Shown here piece by piece: positions 1 to 8,058 of a DNA stretch of 64,000 bases; position 1 is the first letter of the stretch; each line of letters begins with the position of its first letter. The translations under genes and the position numbers were made by a program. The stretch is from NCBI RefSeq assembly GCF_003590835.1, contig NZ_QYUQ01000002.1:3348001-3412000 (forward strand), given 5' to 3'. The notes below the pieces were generated by a model. That model saw only the letters and a list, made by a program, of their open reading frames with translations. It searched no databases and was not told the origin of the DNA. The stretch is from Noviherbaspirillum sedimenti. Its GTDB lineage: Bacteria; Pseudomonadota; Gammaproteobacteria; Burkholderiales; Burkholderiaceae_D.

Positions 1-188
1 GATCGTGGCGGTCCAGTTGCATGGGATTGGGGAGATTTTGTTGTCTTCGAATGAATATTCTTTATTATAGTCATAAATTGCAATTAAATTGCAAAATAAC
101 GGAATTTCAACCAATTATTGCAAGCACATTGCGCGGCAGATACGGTAATCTTTCACTTGTCGGTTACCCCGTATAAAGAAAGAAAATC

Positions 189-1868
189 ATGACAGCATTT
201 GACCACCGCAAGTATCGCCCGGCCCCCGCAATCAACTTGCCCGACCGCCAGTGGCCGAGCCGCACCATTACCCGTGCGCCGCGCTGGGCTAGCGTTGATC
301 TGCGCGATGGCAACCAGGCCTTGCTGGAGCCGATGAATGTCGGCCAGAAGCAGCGCCTGTGGGCCTTGCTGGTCAAGCTCGGCTTCAAGGAAATTGAGAT
401 CGGCTTTCCGTCCGCTTCCCAGCCCGATTACGATTTCGCCCGCTGGCTGATTGAAGCAAAGCAGATTCCCGACGATGTTACGGTGCAGGTGCTGGTGCAG
501 GCGCGCGAGGACTTGATCGTGCGCACTTTTGAAGCCTTGCAGGGTGCGAAGCGCGCCATCGTGCACGTGTATAACTCGACTTCGACCGTGCAGCGCGAGC
601 GCGTCTTCGGTCTCGACCGCGCCGGCATCGCTGATATCGCCCGCCAGGGTGCGGCCATGGTCAAGCGCGAAGCCGACAAGCATCCCGAGTGCGAATGGAC
701 CTTCGAGTATTCGGCCGAAAGTTTTTCCAATACCGAGATGGATTTCGTCGTCGAGGTGTGCGAGGCGGTGATGGATGTATGGCAGCCGACCGCGGCCAAA
801 CCCTGCATCATCAACCTGCCCTCCACCGTCGAGAGCAGCACGCCGAACGTGTATGCCGACCAGGTCGAATATTTCGCCACCCACATCAGCCGGCGCGATG
901 CGCTGATCCTGTCGGTGCACACGCATAACGACCGCGGCTGCGGCGTGGCTGCCGCCGAGCTGGCCGTGCTGGCCGGTGCCGACCGCGTCGAAGGCACCCT
1001 GTTCGGCAACGGCGAGCGCACCGGCAACATGGACATCACCACCATGGCGATGAACCTGTACAGCCAGGGCATCGATCCCGAGCTCGACCTGTCCAATCCC
1101 GACGAAATCATCGCCGTTACCACCGAATGCACCGGCATCGCCCTGCATCCGCGTCATCCGTGGTTCGGCGAGCTGGTGTACACGGCGTTTTCCGGCAGCC
1201 ACCAGGATGCCATCCGCAAGTGCCTGCACCAGCAAAAGGAAGACGAAGCGTGGCAGGTGGCCTACCTGCCGATCGACCCGAAGGACCTCGGTCGTGATTA
1301 CCAGGCGGTGATCCGTGTCAACAGCCAGTCGGGCAAGGGCGGTGTCGCCTTCGTGCTGGAGCGCGACTATGGCCTGGTGCTGCCGCGCTGGCTGCAGGTC
1401 GAGCTGGCGCAGGTGGTGCAGAAGGCCAGCGAAGCGGTCAGCGGCGAGATCGACAGCGCCAGCATCCATGCGCTGTTCCGCCAGCATTTCGTCGCCGATA
1501 GCGGCGCGCTCGCCTTGCAGGGATACCAGATCCGGCATGAAGGCGGTCATGATGCCGTCGATGCGACGGTGGACGAGAAGGGCGTCAGCTGCCAGTTGCG
1601 CGGCGAAGGCGAAGGCGCCCTGTCTGCCTTCATCAATGCGCTGATGCGCTATAGCGGCCGGCAGATCAACGTGGTCGATTACAGCGAACATGCGATCGGC
1701 ACCGGCACCGATGCCGAAGCCGCGGCCTACGTGCAGCTGAATATCAATGGTCAGCGCTACTCGGGCGCCGCCTTCGACCATGACACGGTGAGCGCCTCGC
1801 TCAAAGCGGTACTGTCGGCATTGAACCGGGCGCGGGCTGCCGGCGGCAGCGACGTACTGGCGGCTTGA
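189..1868 (+). CDS. leuA: 2-isopropylmalate synthase
   Basis: Condenses acetyl-CoA with 2-oxoisovalerate to give 2-isopropylmalate, the first committed step of leucine synthesis in the cytoplasm. The 559-residue length and the N-terminal PAPAINLPDRQWPSR stretch fit the long LeuA form rather than the roughly 520-residue enterobacterial form. The HMGL-like barrel shows SVDLRDGNQAL near residue 40, a VHTHNDRG metal-binding motif near residue 240 and FGNGERTGN near 275. The last 120 residues form the LeuA dimer domain that normally gives leucine feedback. An AAAGAAAG purine run sits just before the ATG. The 188 bases upstream are AT-rich and no convincing leader peptide was seen. A long antisense frame over this gene is a GC-codon shadow. 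Confidence 0.97.
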   Translation: MTAFDHRKYRPAPAINLPDRQWPSRTITRAPRWASVDLRDGNQALLEPMNVGQKQRLWALLVKLGFKEIEIGFPSASQPDYDFARWLIEAKQIPDDVTVQVLVQAREDLIVRTFEALQGAKRAIVHVYNSTSTVQRERVFGLDRAGIADIARQGAAMVKREADKHPECEWTFEYSAESFSNTEMDFVVEVCEAVMDVWQPTAAKPCIINLPSTVESSTPNVYADQVEYFATHISRRDALILSVHTHNDRGCGVAAAELAVLAGADRVEGTLFGNGERTGNMDITTMAMNLYSQGIDPELDLSNPDEIIAVTTECTGIALHPRHPWFGELVYTAFSGSHQDAIRKCLHQQKEDEAWQVAYLPIDPKDLGRDYQAVIRVNSQSGKGGVAFVLERDYGLVLPRWLQVELAQVVQKASEAVSGEIDSASIHALFRQHFVADSGALALQGYQIRHEGGHDAVDATVDEKGVSCQLRGEGEGALSAFINALMRYSGRQINVVDYSEHAIGTGTDAEAAAYVQLNINGQRYSGAAFDHDTVSASLKAVLSALNRARAAGGSDVLAA

Positions 1869-1891
1869 AGCGACTGGATTGAAAGGGTGTA

Positions 1892-2089
1892 ATGGAATCG
1901 AAGCGGATTGAGGACGATACCCGCGTATCTTCGCCCTGCATCGGGATTTGCCGCATGAACGCATTTACGGGATTATGTGCGGGGTGCGATCGCAGCATGG
2001 ATGAAATCGTGCAGTGGAGCAGTGCTACGGACGATGAGAAGCGCGCGATTTGGCAGTTGATCAGGCAGCGTCGGCAGGCGCCGCGCTGA
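1892..2089 (+). CDS. DUF1289 small cysteine-rich protein
   Basis: This 65-residue protein carries the DUF1289 pattern: SPCIGICRM followed by GLCAGCDRSMDEI and a tryptophan, which makes four cysteines that could bind zinc or an Fe-S cluster. The molecular role of the family is unknown. It starts 23 bases after leuA in the same direction and is probably cotranscribed with it. The far end is convergent with the alpha/beta hydrolase gene, with about 20 bases between the stops. The family assignment is good; no function is claimed. Confidence 0.88.
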   Translation: MESKRIEDDTRVSSPCIGICRMNAFTGLCAGCDRSMDEIVQWSSATDDEKRAIWQLIRQRRQAPR

Positions 2090-2110
2090 AGCCCGGCTGA
2101 TCGTTCGTTC

Positions 2111-2896
2111 TTACGCCCCGGCGCCGAGGAACCGGCCCAGCACCGCATTGAATTGCGCCGGTTTTTCCATCGGCAGCGCATGCCGTGCATCGGTGATCAC
2201 TTCCAGTCGCGCGCCGGCGATCTTCGCCACATACGCTTTCTTCATCGCCAGCGGCGTGTAGTCGCGGTCGGCGGCGATCGCCAGCAGCGGGCAGGCAATT
2301 GCGCCGATGCGCTCTGCCACGCTCCAGCCGATCAGCGCGCCGAACGCATGCAGGTAGACTTGCGGGTCGTTGCGCGAAGTCCGCTCGATGAAGCGCTCGC
2401 GTTCTGCGCGGTTTTCCGGCTTCGGGAAAAGGTGCGGGCCGATCAGGCCGGCCAGCCTGGCCATGCCCTTGCGCCTGACAATGTAATTGCGCATCCAGAC
2501 CGCGAATTTTTCCTTGAGGGTGCGTACCGTCGCGTCCGGGCCGCTGTTGACGATGGTGAGCGTTTTCACCAGCGCCGGCTGGTCGAGCGCCAGCTGGAAG
2601 GCGACCGCGCCGCCCAGCGAAATGCCGACCACGTGCGCGGCATCGATTCCCAGCCCGCGCAACAGGCCGGCGGTGTCGGCGGCGAACTGCGCGATACTGT
2701 AGGGGCCGGCCGGCTTGTCCGACTGGCCATGGCCGCGCAAGTCGAAGCTGATGACCTTGTGGCGCTGCGCGAATGGCGCAATCTGGGCTTCCCAATCCTC
2801 CTTGCAGGAACCCAGCCCGTGGATGAATAGCAGCGCAGACCCGTCGCCGTGGACTTCGTATTCGATATCGATGCCGTTGACTGCGATGCGCGCCAT
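2111..2896 (-). CDS. alpha/beta hydrolase, enol-lactonase-like
   Basis: A 261-residue alpha/beta hydrolase. Visible features are an oxyanion-hole segment LFIHGLGSCKEDW near residue 25, the nucleophile elbow GISLGG near residue 95, an acid in AADRDYTP and the histidine in DARHALPMEKP near the C-terminus, so the catalytic triad is intact. It resembles the 3-oxoadipate enol-lactonase group, but a better PcaD candidate lies at 14169-14948, so the substrate here is open. The ATG at 2894-2896 follows a GGGAGAA ribosome-binding site. The open frame continues upstream to 3769, but that part is a shadow of the DUF3095 gene and not a fusion. Confidence 0.88.
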   Translation of the reverse strand: MARIAVNGIDIEYEVHGDGSALLFIHGLGSCKEDWEAQIAPFAQRHKVISFDLRGHGQSDKPAGPYSIAQFAADTAGLLRGLGIDAAHVVGISLGGAVAFQLALDQPALVKTLTIVNSGPDATVRTLKEKFAVWMRNYIVRRKGMARLAGLIGPHLFPKPENRAERERFIERTSRNDPQVYLHAFGALIGWSVAERIGAIACPLLAIAADRDYTPLAMKKAYVAKIAGARLEVITDARHALPMEKPAQFNAVLGRFLGAGA

Positions 2897-2961
2897 GCCG
2901 GGTTCTCCCTTTTGTATTTTGTAATCACCGTTCACTATAGTGATTTTGCGGCCGGGCGCCA

Positions 2962-4239
2962 CTAGCCGGGTGGAGAGGCGGCCGGTCTTGACAGGCGCTG
3001 TTTTAAGCCGCGCGCCGCCAGCGCGTAGCCGCCGTCGCTGCCATCGACGAAGTGCTGGTGCTGGCCGTTGTAGGACTGGACAATACAGGTCAGCAACGCC
3101 AGGCGTGACTTGTGGGTGCCGTAGGCCAGCCGGCCGGCACGGTATTCTCCTTCCAGCCAATCTTCCAGTTGCATGGCCTGGGCATCGCTGCCGTCGATGA
3201 CCATGCGCAGCATGCCGTCGAACTTGCGGAAATCGGAGTTTTGCACCAGTTCGTCGCGGTAGCGGCTCCAGCGCACGGCTTTGGTGTCGCGCCCCAGCGC
3301 GAACAGCAGGCGGCCGGCGAGATTGCCGCACACCATGCGGGCCAGATAATTCAGCCGTTGCAGCGGCGGCCGGCGCTGCGCGCGTACCTGCAGTTCGTGC
3401 GAAAGCAGGCGCGGCCGCAGCGCCAGGCGCAGGCGATCGACTCGCAGCGGGTGGTATTGCGCGACATCGCCGTAGATGGCCTCGATCCGTTGCAGCACCC
3501 GTCCATAGGTGTCGAGATTGGTTTGCGCATCGGCGGCGGTGGCCGCGACCAGCAGCGCCAGCTTGTGGTCGTTGAAGCTGGGCACGCCCTGCCAGCGGCA
3601 TTCGAAGCCCTCGAAGCTGCCCTCGGCCGGGCCATCGTCCTCGTTCACCAGCAAGGCGCCGCTGGCGTCGGCCGCCTTGACGCGCCGCTCGGCTTCTTCC
3701 CAGCCGCGTCCGGACAGCACGGGTTGCGTCACGTGCGGGGAAATCCGCAATTTTCCCAGCCTCACCCAAAAACCTTGCGTGCTCAGTTCGCCGACCCGCA
3801 CCAGACCGACCCGTAGGCGCAACTTGAAGGCTTCGCGGGCCAGTTTTTGCGCCGCCCGCAGGGCCGGCAGAATCTGTTCGCGCAGCGTCCCCGGCACGGC
3901 GAAGGTGGCGCCGTCGCCGCCGAAGACATACGGCAATTCAAGCGAGCGGTCGACGTTGACCACGGCCGCAATGCACGCCACGCCAACCGTGTTGACATCC
4001 TTGTAGGCGCCGGCTTCGATCGCCCGCGTCGAGTCGGCGACATCGGCGATCACGATCCACCAGTCGGGTGGAAGGTCGGCCTGCAGACGGCCCTGCGCGG
4101 CCTCGGCAAAGGAGGTCTGGGCCGGCAGCAGACGGTAAAAATCGGCGTTATCGGCGGCATTACCGGCAGCGATACCGGCGACGGTGCTGGGCATGGTGAG
4201 GATGCGGAATCGGTTGGTGGAACGGGCCGGCGTCGCCAT
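2962..4239 (-). CDS. DUF3095 family protein, nucleotide-cyclase-like core
   Basis: A 425-residue protein matching the DUF3095 family as I recall it. Near residue 65 there is VIADVADSTRAIEAG and near residue 105 YVFGGDGATFAVPG. These resemble the metal-binding aspartate and the GDG turn of class III nucleotide cyclases and GGDEF folds. That similarity is by eye, and whether the protein makes a cyclic nucleotide is unknown. The start may be the ATG used here or the methionine 15 residues later (MPSTVAG). The gene stands alone between the hydrolase gene and a divergent diguanylate cyclase. Confidence 0.75.
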   Translation of the reverse strand: MATPARSTNRFRILTMPSTVAGIAAGNAADNADFYRLLPAQTSFAEAAQGRLQADLPPDWWIVIADVADSTRAIEAGAYKDVNTVGVACIAAVVNVDRSLELPYVFGGDGATFAVPGTLREQILPALRAAQKLAREAFKLRLRVGLVRVGELSTQGFWVRLGKLRISPHVTQPVLSGRGWEEAERRVKAADASGALLVNEDDGPAEGSFEGFECRWQGVPSFNDHKLALLVAATAADAQTNLDTYGRVLQRIEAIYGDVAQYHPLRVDRLRLALRPRLLSHELQVRAQRRPPLQRLNYLARMVCGNLAGRLLFALGRDTKAVRWSRYRDELVQNSDFRKFDGMLRMVIDGSDAQAMQLEDWLEGEYRAGRLAYGTHKSRLALLTCIVQSYNGQHQHFVDGSDGGYALAARGLKQRLSRPAASPPG

Positions 4240-4336
4240 CGCGGGCGCAAATACCGGAATGATTTGCTCAGGCTTGGTCTTGCCTTGCCTGCTTTGCTTT
4301 ACACTGTCATTCGAGACTACCCCGGATTGACCGCTG

Positions 4337-5479
4337 ATGCCAAGCGCATTGACTATTTTCTTGATTGCAGCATTGCTGTGTGTGGCGATGCTGCTGATGC
4401 TGCGTTACTTCATGCGCAGCGGCATTGCCGGCATCCGTGAGTGGGCGCTTGCTAACTTGCTGGCCTGTATCGCTTTCATCCTGTATGCGTTCGGCCGCGA
4501 ACTGCCGCCACTGCTTGCCTACGAGGTTGCCAACGGTGTGTATGCGGCGGCGGCTGCCGTCATGCTGGTCGGCTTCCGGCGCTTTTTCGCGCGCCCGCCC
4601 CGCAAGGCGCTGCTGGCCGGCGCCGTACTGGCGCTGACCGTGGCTGCCGCCTTCTTCCATTATGTCCATGATTCCTTTGACGGGCGCTCGATCGTGGTGT
4701 CGCTGTTCCAGGTAGGCATCGCCGTCGCCATTGCCGCAACTGTGCTGCGGGCAATCAGGGTCAAGCGGCGCTCGCGCTATCCGTACCACTACACCTTTGT
4801 CATGGCGCTGGTGGTGGCCGGTGGCCACTTGCTGCGCGTGGCGGTGCATCTGGGCCAGTCAGGCGACATGACGTCGCTCCTGCAGCCGTCGCCGTGGAAC
4901 CTGTTCTTCACCAGCGCCGGCACCATGGCGCTGCCGGCGTTGACGCTGGGCGCGGTGATGATGGTGCACGACGTCATGCTGGCCAAGGCGGAGCATGCGG
5001 CCAACCGCGACTTCCTGACCGGTGCCTGGTCGCGTCGCGCCTTCTTCGCCGTGGCCGATATCGAACTGACGCGGGCGCGACGCAGCCACCGCAGCTTGTC
5101 ACTGCTGCTGTTCGATGTCGATCATTTCAAGTCGATCAACGACCGTCTTGGCCATGCCGCCGGCGACCGCGTGCTGGAGGATGCGGTGGCGCGCGCCGAG
5201 GCGGTGATCCGCAATGTCGATTACCTGGGGCGCATCGGCGGCGAAGAATTTGCGGTCTTGTTGCCGGAAACCGGCATGGAGGACGCGCTGGCGGTAGCCG
5301 AGCGCTTGCGCGCCAGCCTGCATGTGCCAGCCGAAGGCGTCACCGATTTTTCGGTCAGCATCGGCGTGGCGCTCCTGCGCGACGGCGACTCCTTCGCCGA
5401 ATTGATGCAGCGTGCCGACGCCGCTCTGTACCAGGCCAAGCGGGGCGGACGCAACCGGGTCGAGCACGAGTCGGCCTGA
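4337..5479 (+). CDS. membrane diguanylate cyclase (GGDEF)
   Basis: Predicted to make c-di-GMP from two GTP. The first 210 residues contain about six hydrophobic segments (for example FLIAALLCVAMLLML at the start), so this is an integral inner-membrane sensor of unassigned type. The GGDEF domain spans about residues 225-375 with LFDVDHFKSINDRLGH and the active-site GGEEF. An RNVD sequence five residues upstream of GGEEF is a product-inhibition I-site. The C-terminus has DAALYQAKRGGRN, typical of active cyclases. No EAL domain is present. It is divergent from the DUF3095 gene and convergent with the IclR gene. Confidence 0.92.
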   Translation: MPSALTIFLIAALLCVAMLLMLRYFMRSGIAGIREWALANLLACIAFILYAFGRELPPLLAYEVANGVYAAAAAVMLVGFRRFFARPPRKALLAGAVLALTVAAAFFHYVHDSFDGRSIVVSLFQVGIAVAIAATVLRAIRVKRRSRYPYHYTFVMALVVAGGHLLRVAVHLGQSGDMTSLLQPSPWNLFFTSAGTMALPALTLGAVMMVHDVMLAKAEHAANRDFLTGAWSRRAFFAVADIELTRARRSHRSLSLLLFDVDHFKSINDRLGHAAGDRVLEDAVARAEAVIRNVDYLGRIGGEEFAVLLPETGMEDALAVAERLRASLHVPAEGVTDFSVSIGVALLRDGDSFAELMQRADAALYQAKRGGRNRVEHESA

Positions 5480-5520
5480 GTCCGGGACGGCGCCGGCAAC
5501 TGCCGCAAGTGGCGGCGGCC

Positions 5521-6336
5521 TCAGTTGTGCAGTGCCACTATGGCCGAGATGCGCGCCGCGGCCGCTTGCAGCGGCTCGAGAAATGCCTTGACCATCTGTT
5601 TGGCTGTCTTGCGCTGGGCATTGCCGCTGATATTGATGGCCGCAATGATCCTGCCCTGGCGGTTCCTGATTGGCGCCGACAGCGAAATCAAGCCCATTTC
5701 CAGTTCCTGGTCGACCACCGCCCAGCCCTGCTCGCGCACCACGGCAATCGCGCGGCGCAAGTCGTCGGGGGCGGTCAGCGTGCGCGGCGTGTGCGCGCGC
5801 AGGTCGGAATCGGCCAGCACGGCATCCAGTTCCGCCGCATTCAGCCCCGACAGCAGCACCCTGCCCATTGACGTGCAATACGCCGGCAGACGGCTGCCGA
5901 TCGACAGGTTGATCGCCATGATCTTGTGGGTCGGCACCCGCACTACGTAGACGATTTCGGTGCGGTCAAGTACCGCGGCGGAGCTGCTTTCATGGACTTG
6001 CTCGACCAGTTCTTCCATGACTGGCCCTGCGCTGTTCCATAGCGGCATGGAGGTCAGGTAGGCGAAACCGAGGTCGAGGATCTTTGGCGTGAGGCGGAAT
6101 AGCCGCCCTTCCGATACGACATAGCCGAGCGTCTGCAGGGTCAGCAGGATGCGGCGCGCGCCCGCGCGCGACAGGCCGGTGGCGGCGGCCACGTCAGACA
6201 GCGTTTGCACCGGGCGGCCGGCGTCGAATGAACGTATCACGGCCAGGCCGCGCGCGAACGAATGGACGTAAGAATCGCCAGGACGTTCCTGTTGGTCGTC
6301 CGCGGTCGCGGAAATGGCGGGGAAAACTTCGCTCAT
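5521..6336 (-). CDS. pcaR: IclR-family regulator of the pca cluster (PcaR-like)
   Basis: A 271-residue IclR regulator. It has a winged helix at about residues 30-90 (TLSDVAAATGLSRAGARRIL) and a C-terminal effector-binding GAF-like domain from about 100 to 265, with LSAPIRNRQGRIIAAINIS near the end. It is divergent from pcaIJF, and two 15-bp operator-like sequences sit in the 355-base gap, which supports PcaR-type control. By analogy with PcaR the ligand would be beta-ketoadipate, but the sequence does not show this. PobR or CatR-like ligand specificity cannot be excluded. Confidence 0.85.
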   Translation of the reverse strand: MSEVFPAISATADDQQERPGDSYVHSFARGLAVIRSFDAGRPVQTLSDVAAATGLSRAGARRILLTLQTLGYVVSEGRLFRLTPKILDLGFAYLTSMPLWNSAGPVMEELVEQVHESSSAAVLDRTEIVYVVRVPTHKIMAINLSIGSRLPAYCTSMGRVLLSGLNAAELDAVLADSDLRAHTPRTLTAPDDLRRAIAVVREQGWAVVDQELEMGLISLSAPIRNRQGRIIAAINISGNAQRKTAKQMVKAFLEPLQAAAARISAIVALHN

Positions 6337-6556
6337 GGCCAGGGGTAGAGAGTCTCGTGCACAAAAGGGGGATGCCGGCGCGAAAATTGCGGGCAGTACG
6401 GGCGTCGGCGCTGCGGATTATACCAATCCGGGCTGGATTGCATGGCGATATTGATAATCATCATTCGCTTAAAAAGGGCAAAAAGCAGGTGCTTGGCTAC
6501 AAATACATGCAAGAACGATGCCATTTATTTCATGTCCAAGGAAATATGACAGTCTC

Positions 6557-6585
6557 TTGACAGTCGATTTTTTCACGCCTAGAAT
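6557..6585 (+). promoter_or_regulatory. sigma70-type promoter for pcaIJF
   Basis: A perfect -35 TTGACA at 6557-6562 is followed by exactly 17 bases and a -10 TAGAAT at 6580-6585. The expected transcription start is close to 6592, about 100 bases before the pcaI start codon. Confidence 0.75.
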
Positions 6586-6595
6586 CCGGGCAGCT

Positions 6596-6629
6596 GTTCG
6601 CTAATTGAACATTAGTTCGCTCTTAGAAC
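6596..6629. promoter_or_regulatory. tandem PcaR/IclR-type operators
   Basis: Two 15-bp elements, GTTCGCTAATTGAAC (6596-6610) and GTTCGCTCTTAGAAC (6615-6629), are separated by four bases, with centres 19 bp apart. Each has GTTC and GAAC arms, and the first closely resembles the published Pseudomonas PcaR site as I recall it (GTTCGATAATCGCAC). They lie just downstream of the predicted transcription start, which favours repression by blocking in the absence of inducer. Confidence 0.65.
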
Positions 6630-6691
6630 AAATTATACCGCCCAATTACCGGCCTGGTGTACTCCCAAGTACCATCAACAAGGCAAATTAA

Positions 6692-7378
6692 ATGATTAAT
6701 AAAATCGTTTCTTCTCTGGCATCAGCGGTCGCCGACATCCACGACGGCGCCACCATCATGATCGGCGGTTTCGGTACGGCAGGCATGCCTTCCGAACTCA
6801 TCGATGCGCTGATCGAACGCGGTGCACGCGAGCTCACCATCATCAACAACAATGCCGGTAACGGCGAAACCGGTCTGGCCGCGCTGCTGAAGGCGCGTCG
6901 CGTGCGCAAGATCGTTTGCTCGTTTCCGCGCCAGGCCGATTCGCATCACTTCGATGGCTTGTACCGCGCCGGCGAAATCGAACTGGAACTGGTCCCGCAG
7001 GGCAATCTGGCCGAGCGCATCCGTGCTGCCGGCGCCGGCATCGGCGGCTTTTTTACCCCGACCGGCTATGGCACCCTGCTGGCCGAAGGCAAGGAAACCC
7101 GCGAGATCGATGGCCGCCAGTATGTGTTCGAGACGCCGCTGCACGCCGACTTCGCGTTGATCAAGGCGCTGGCCGCCGACCGCTGGGGCAACCTGGTGTT
7201 CCGCAAGACCGCGCGCAATTTCGGCCCGATCATGGCTACCGCTGCCAAGACTGCCATCGTCCAGGTGGAACGCGTGGTGGAGCTTGGGGAACTCGATCCG
7301 GAAGCGATCGTCACCCCGGGCATTTTCGTGCAGCGCGTGGTCGCCGTTGGCGCCGCCGCAAAGAAGGAGGCTGCGTAA
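6692..7378 (+). CDS. pcaI: 3-oxoadipate CoA-transferase subunit A
   Basis: Alpha subunit of the enzyme that moves CoA from succinyl-CoA to 3-oxoadipate, the penultimate step of the beta-ketoadipate pathway. The 228-residue protein shows the CoA-transferase family signature DGATIMIGGFGTAGMP near the N-terminus and a NNNAGNGETGLAALL segment. The stop codon overlaps the pcaJ start by one base (TAATG), so translation is coupled. A relative acting on acetoacetate (ScoA type) is possible, but the neighbouring thiolase and enol-lactonase favour PcaI. Confidence 0.94.
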   Translation: MINKIVSSLASAVADIHDGATIMIGGFGTAGMPSELIDALIERGARELTIINNNAGNGETGLAALLKARRVRKIVCSFPRQADSHHFDGLYRAGEIELELVPQGNLAERIRAAGAGIGGFFTPTGYGTLLAEGKETREIDGRQYVFETPLHADFALIKALAADRWGNLVFRKTARNFGPIMATAAKTAIVQVERVVELGELDPEAIVTPGIFVQRVVAVGAAAKKEAA

Positions 7379-8037
7379 TGAGCGAACTGAAGAAAAGGCT
7401 GACCCGCGATGAAATGGCGCAGAGAGTTGCGCGCGACATCCCGGAAGGCGCTTATGTCAACCTCGGCATCGGCGTGCCGACCCTGGTCGCCAACCATATC
7501 GGCAGCGACAAGGAAATCATCCTGCACAGCGAAAACGGCGTGCTCGGCATGGGCCCGGCGCCGGCCGCCGGCGACGAAGACGAAGACCTGATCAACGCCG
7601 GCAAGCAGTTTGTGACCCTGCTGCCGGGCGGCGCCTACTTCCATCATGCCGACTCGTTCGCCATGATGCGCGGCGGTCATCTCGACTTTTGCGTACTGGG
7701 CGCTTTCCAGGTATCCGAGCAGGGCGACCTGGCCAACTGGCACACCGGCGCACCTGACGCGATCCCGGCCGTCGGCGGCGCCATGGACCTGGCGCTCGGC
7801 GCCAAGAAGGTGTTCGTCATGATGGACCACCTGACCAAGCAGGGCGAAAGCAAGATCGTCAAGGCATGTGGCTATCCGCTGACCGGCCAGGCTTGCGTGG
7901 ACCGCATCTACACTGATCTGGCGATGATCGACGTTACCGACGAAGGCCTGGTGGTGCGCGAGATTTATACCGACCTTGACTTCGACGCGCTGGTGGAATT
8001 GACCGGCGTGCCGATGAAGAACGGCATCCAGCAATAA
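7378..8037 (+). CDS. pcaJ: 3-oxoadipate CoA-transferase subunit B
   Basis: Beta subunit of the CoA transferase, 219 residues. The catalytic glutamate lies in HSENGVLGMGPAP near residue 50, and NLGIGVPTLVANHI precedes it. The ATG at 7378 overlaps the pcaI stop. The pcaF start follows 21 bases after the stop, behind a GACAGGAGA ribosome-binding site, so pcaI, pcaJ and pcaF form one operon. Confidence 0.95.
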   Translation: MSELKKRLTRDEMAQRVARDIPEGAYVNLGIGVPTLVANHIGSDKEIILHSENGVLGMGPAPAAGDEDEDLINAGKQFVTLLPGGAYFHHADSFAMMRGGHLDFCVLGAFQVSEQGDLANWHTGAPDAIPAVGGAMDLALGAKKVFVMMDHLTKQGESKIVKACGYPLTGQACVDRIYTDLAMIDVTDEGLVVREIYTDLDFDALVELTGVPMKNGIQQ

Positions 8038-8058
8038 ACAAGAGACAGGAGACATCCG

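Larger units (their letters stand above)
6337..6691. promoter_or_regulatory. divergent control region between pcaR and pcaI
   Basis: These 355 bases separate two divergent genes and hold no credible coding frame. They contain a sigma70-like promoter facing pcaI, two 15-bp repeats that resemble PcaR sites, and an AAGG ribosome-binding site eight bases before the pcaI start. Confidence 0.7.

Noticed and set aside
153..1964. 603-codon antisense frame over leuA
   Set aside because: It mirrors the high-GC codon pattern of leuA and has no recognisable domain. The same holds for other long antisense frames at 7066-9354, 20304-22367, 33335-35659, 35559-38093 and 40704-42998.
2111..3769. Apparent 552-residue fusion extending the alpha/beta hydrolase upstream
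   Set aside because: The upstream part is a shadow of the DUF3095 gene. The hydrolase has its own ATG and ribosome-binding site near 2896.
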